NCBI GenBank assembly: GCA_023053575.1 | Contig: JAKZAP010000018.1 | Coordinates: forward strand, 7,316,001-7,380,000 | Source of the DNA: Branchinecta lynchi | Taxonomy: Eukaryota > Arthropoda > Branchiopoda > Anostraca > Branchinectidae | Length of the DNA: 64,000 bases | Direction: 5' to 3' | In this document: positions 63,973 through 64,000 of the stretch, piece after piece | How the letters are laid out: each line of letters begins with the position of its first letter | How positions within the stretch are numbered: position 1 is the first letter of the stretch | Notes under the pieces: generated by a model | Seen by the model: the letters and a program-made list of their open reading frames with translations, nothing else | Database searches by the model: none | Told to the model about the DNA's origin: nothing | Translations under genes and position numbers: made by a program

Positions 63973-64000
63973 GTAAGTGACGTTTTTCTTATTAAATCAT

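Overview
This window is animal genomic DNA from a metazoan, most likely an aquatic invertebrate. The evidence is spliced genes with GT-AG introns, nuclear-type tRNAs, non-LTR retrotransposons of the CR1/Jockey group and a very dense population of short DNA transposons. There are no bacterial operons, no CRISPR array and no prokaryotic system. The species cannot be fixed from the sequence.

Conventional genes occupy little of the window. (1) On the minus strand, six consecutive exons (33079 to 20267) join in compatible phases. They encode a roughly 1,050-residue four-helix membrane protein with a very long, disordered, proline/serine-rich cytoplasmic tail; the first exon(s) were not found. (2) At the right edge one exon (63829-63972, plus) encodes part of a flotillin, closest to flotillin-1; the gene continues out of the window. 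(3) There are two tRNA genes: Gln(UUG) at 6964-7035 and a probable Lys(UUU) at 57415-57487. (4) An open frame at 14337-14633 (minus) is only a possible exon.

The rest is a layered record of mobile elements. Three families (M1, M2, M3) are built from a unique head followed by a tandem array. M1 has GGGATCCC palindromes near both ends, a GTCC-rich microsatellite and about 120-140 bp units, in six copies plus a fragment. M2 has a GACC microsatellite and a ~421 bp period. A four-copy family has 16 bp inverted ends and TTAA target duplications (piggyBac-like). Several small hAT-like elements have exact 8 bp target duplications, among them a 700 bp fold-back element at 39188-39887. A fold-back family carries a CTGANGA / 7 bp stem / GAAA core resembling a hammerhead ribozyme.

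LINE remains are a nearly full-length CR1-like copy (53655-56865, minus, two frameshifts) and C-terminal fragments near 8.2-9.4, 13.4-13.9, 23.4-24.5 and 28.4-28.7 kb. Nesting is common and gives an insertion order: the big LINE sits inside an M1 satellite unit, a TTAA element sits inside another M1 copy, two MITEs sit inside a third TTAA element, and a LINE splits a MITE at 13.3-14.0 kb.

Layout: 0-20 kb repeats with tRNA-Gln; 20-33 kb the membrane-protein gene, with repeats in its introns; 33-57 kb almost purely repeats; 57-64 kb tRNA-Lys, MITEs and the flotillin exon. Function cannot be inferred for the repeats beyond their mobility. All exon boundaries are predictions from splice consensus and phase and have not been checked by transcript or homology search.
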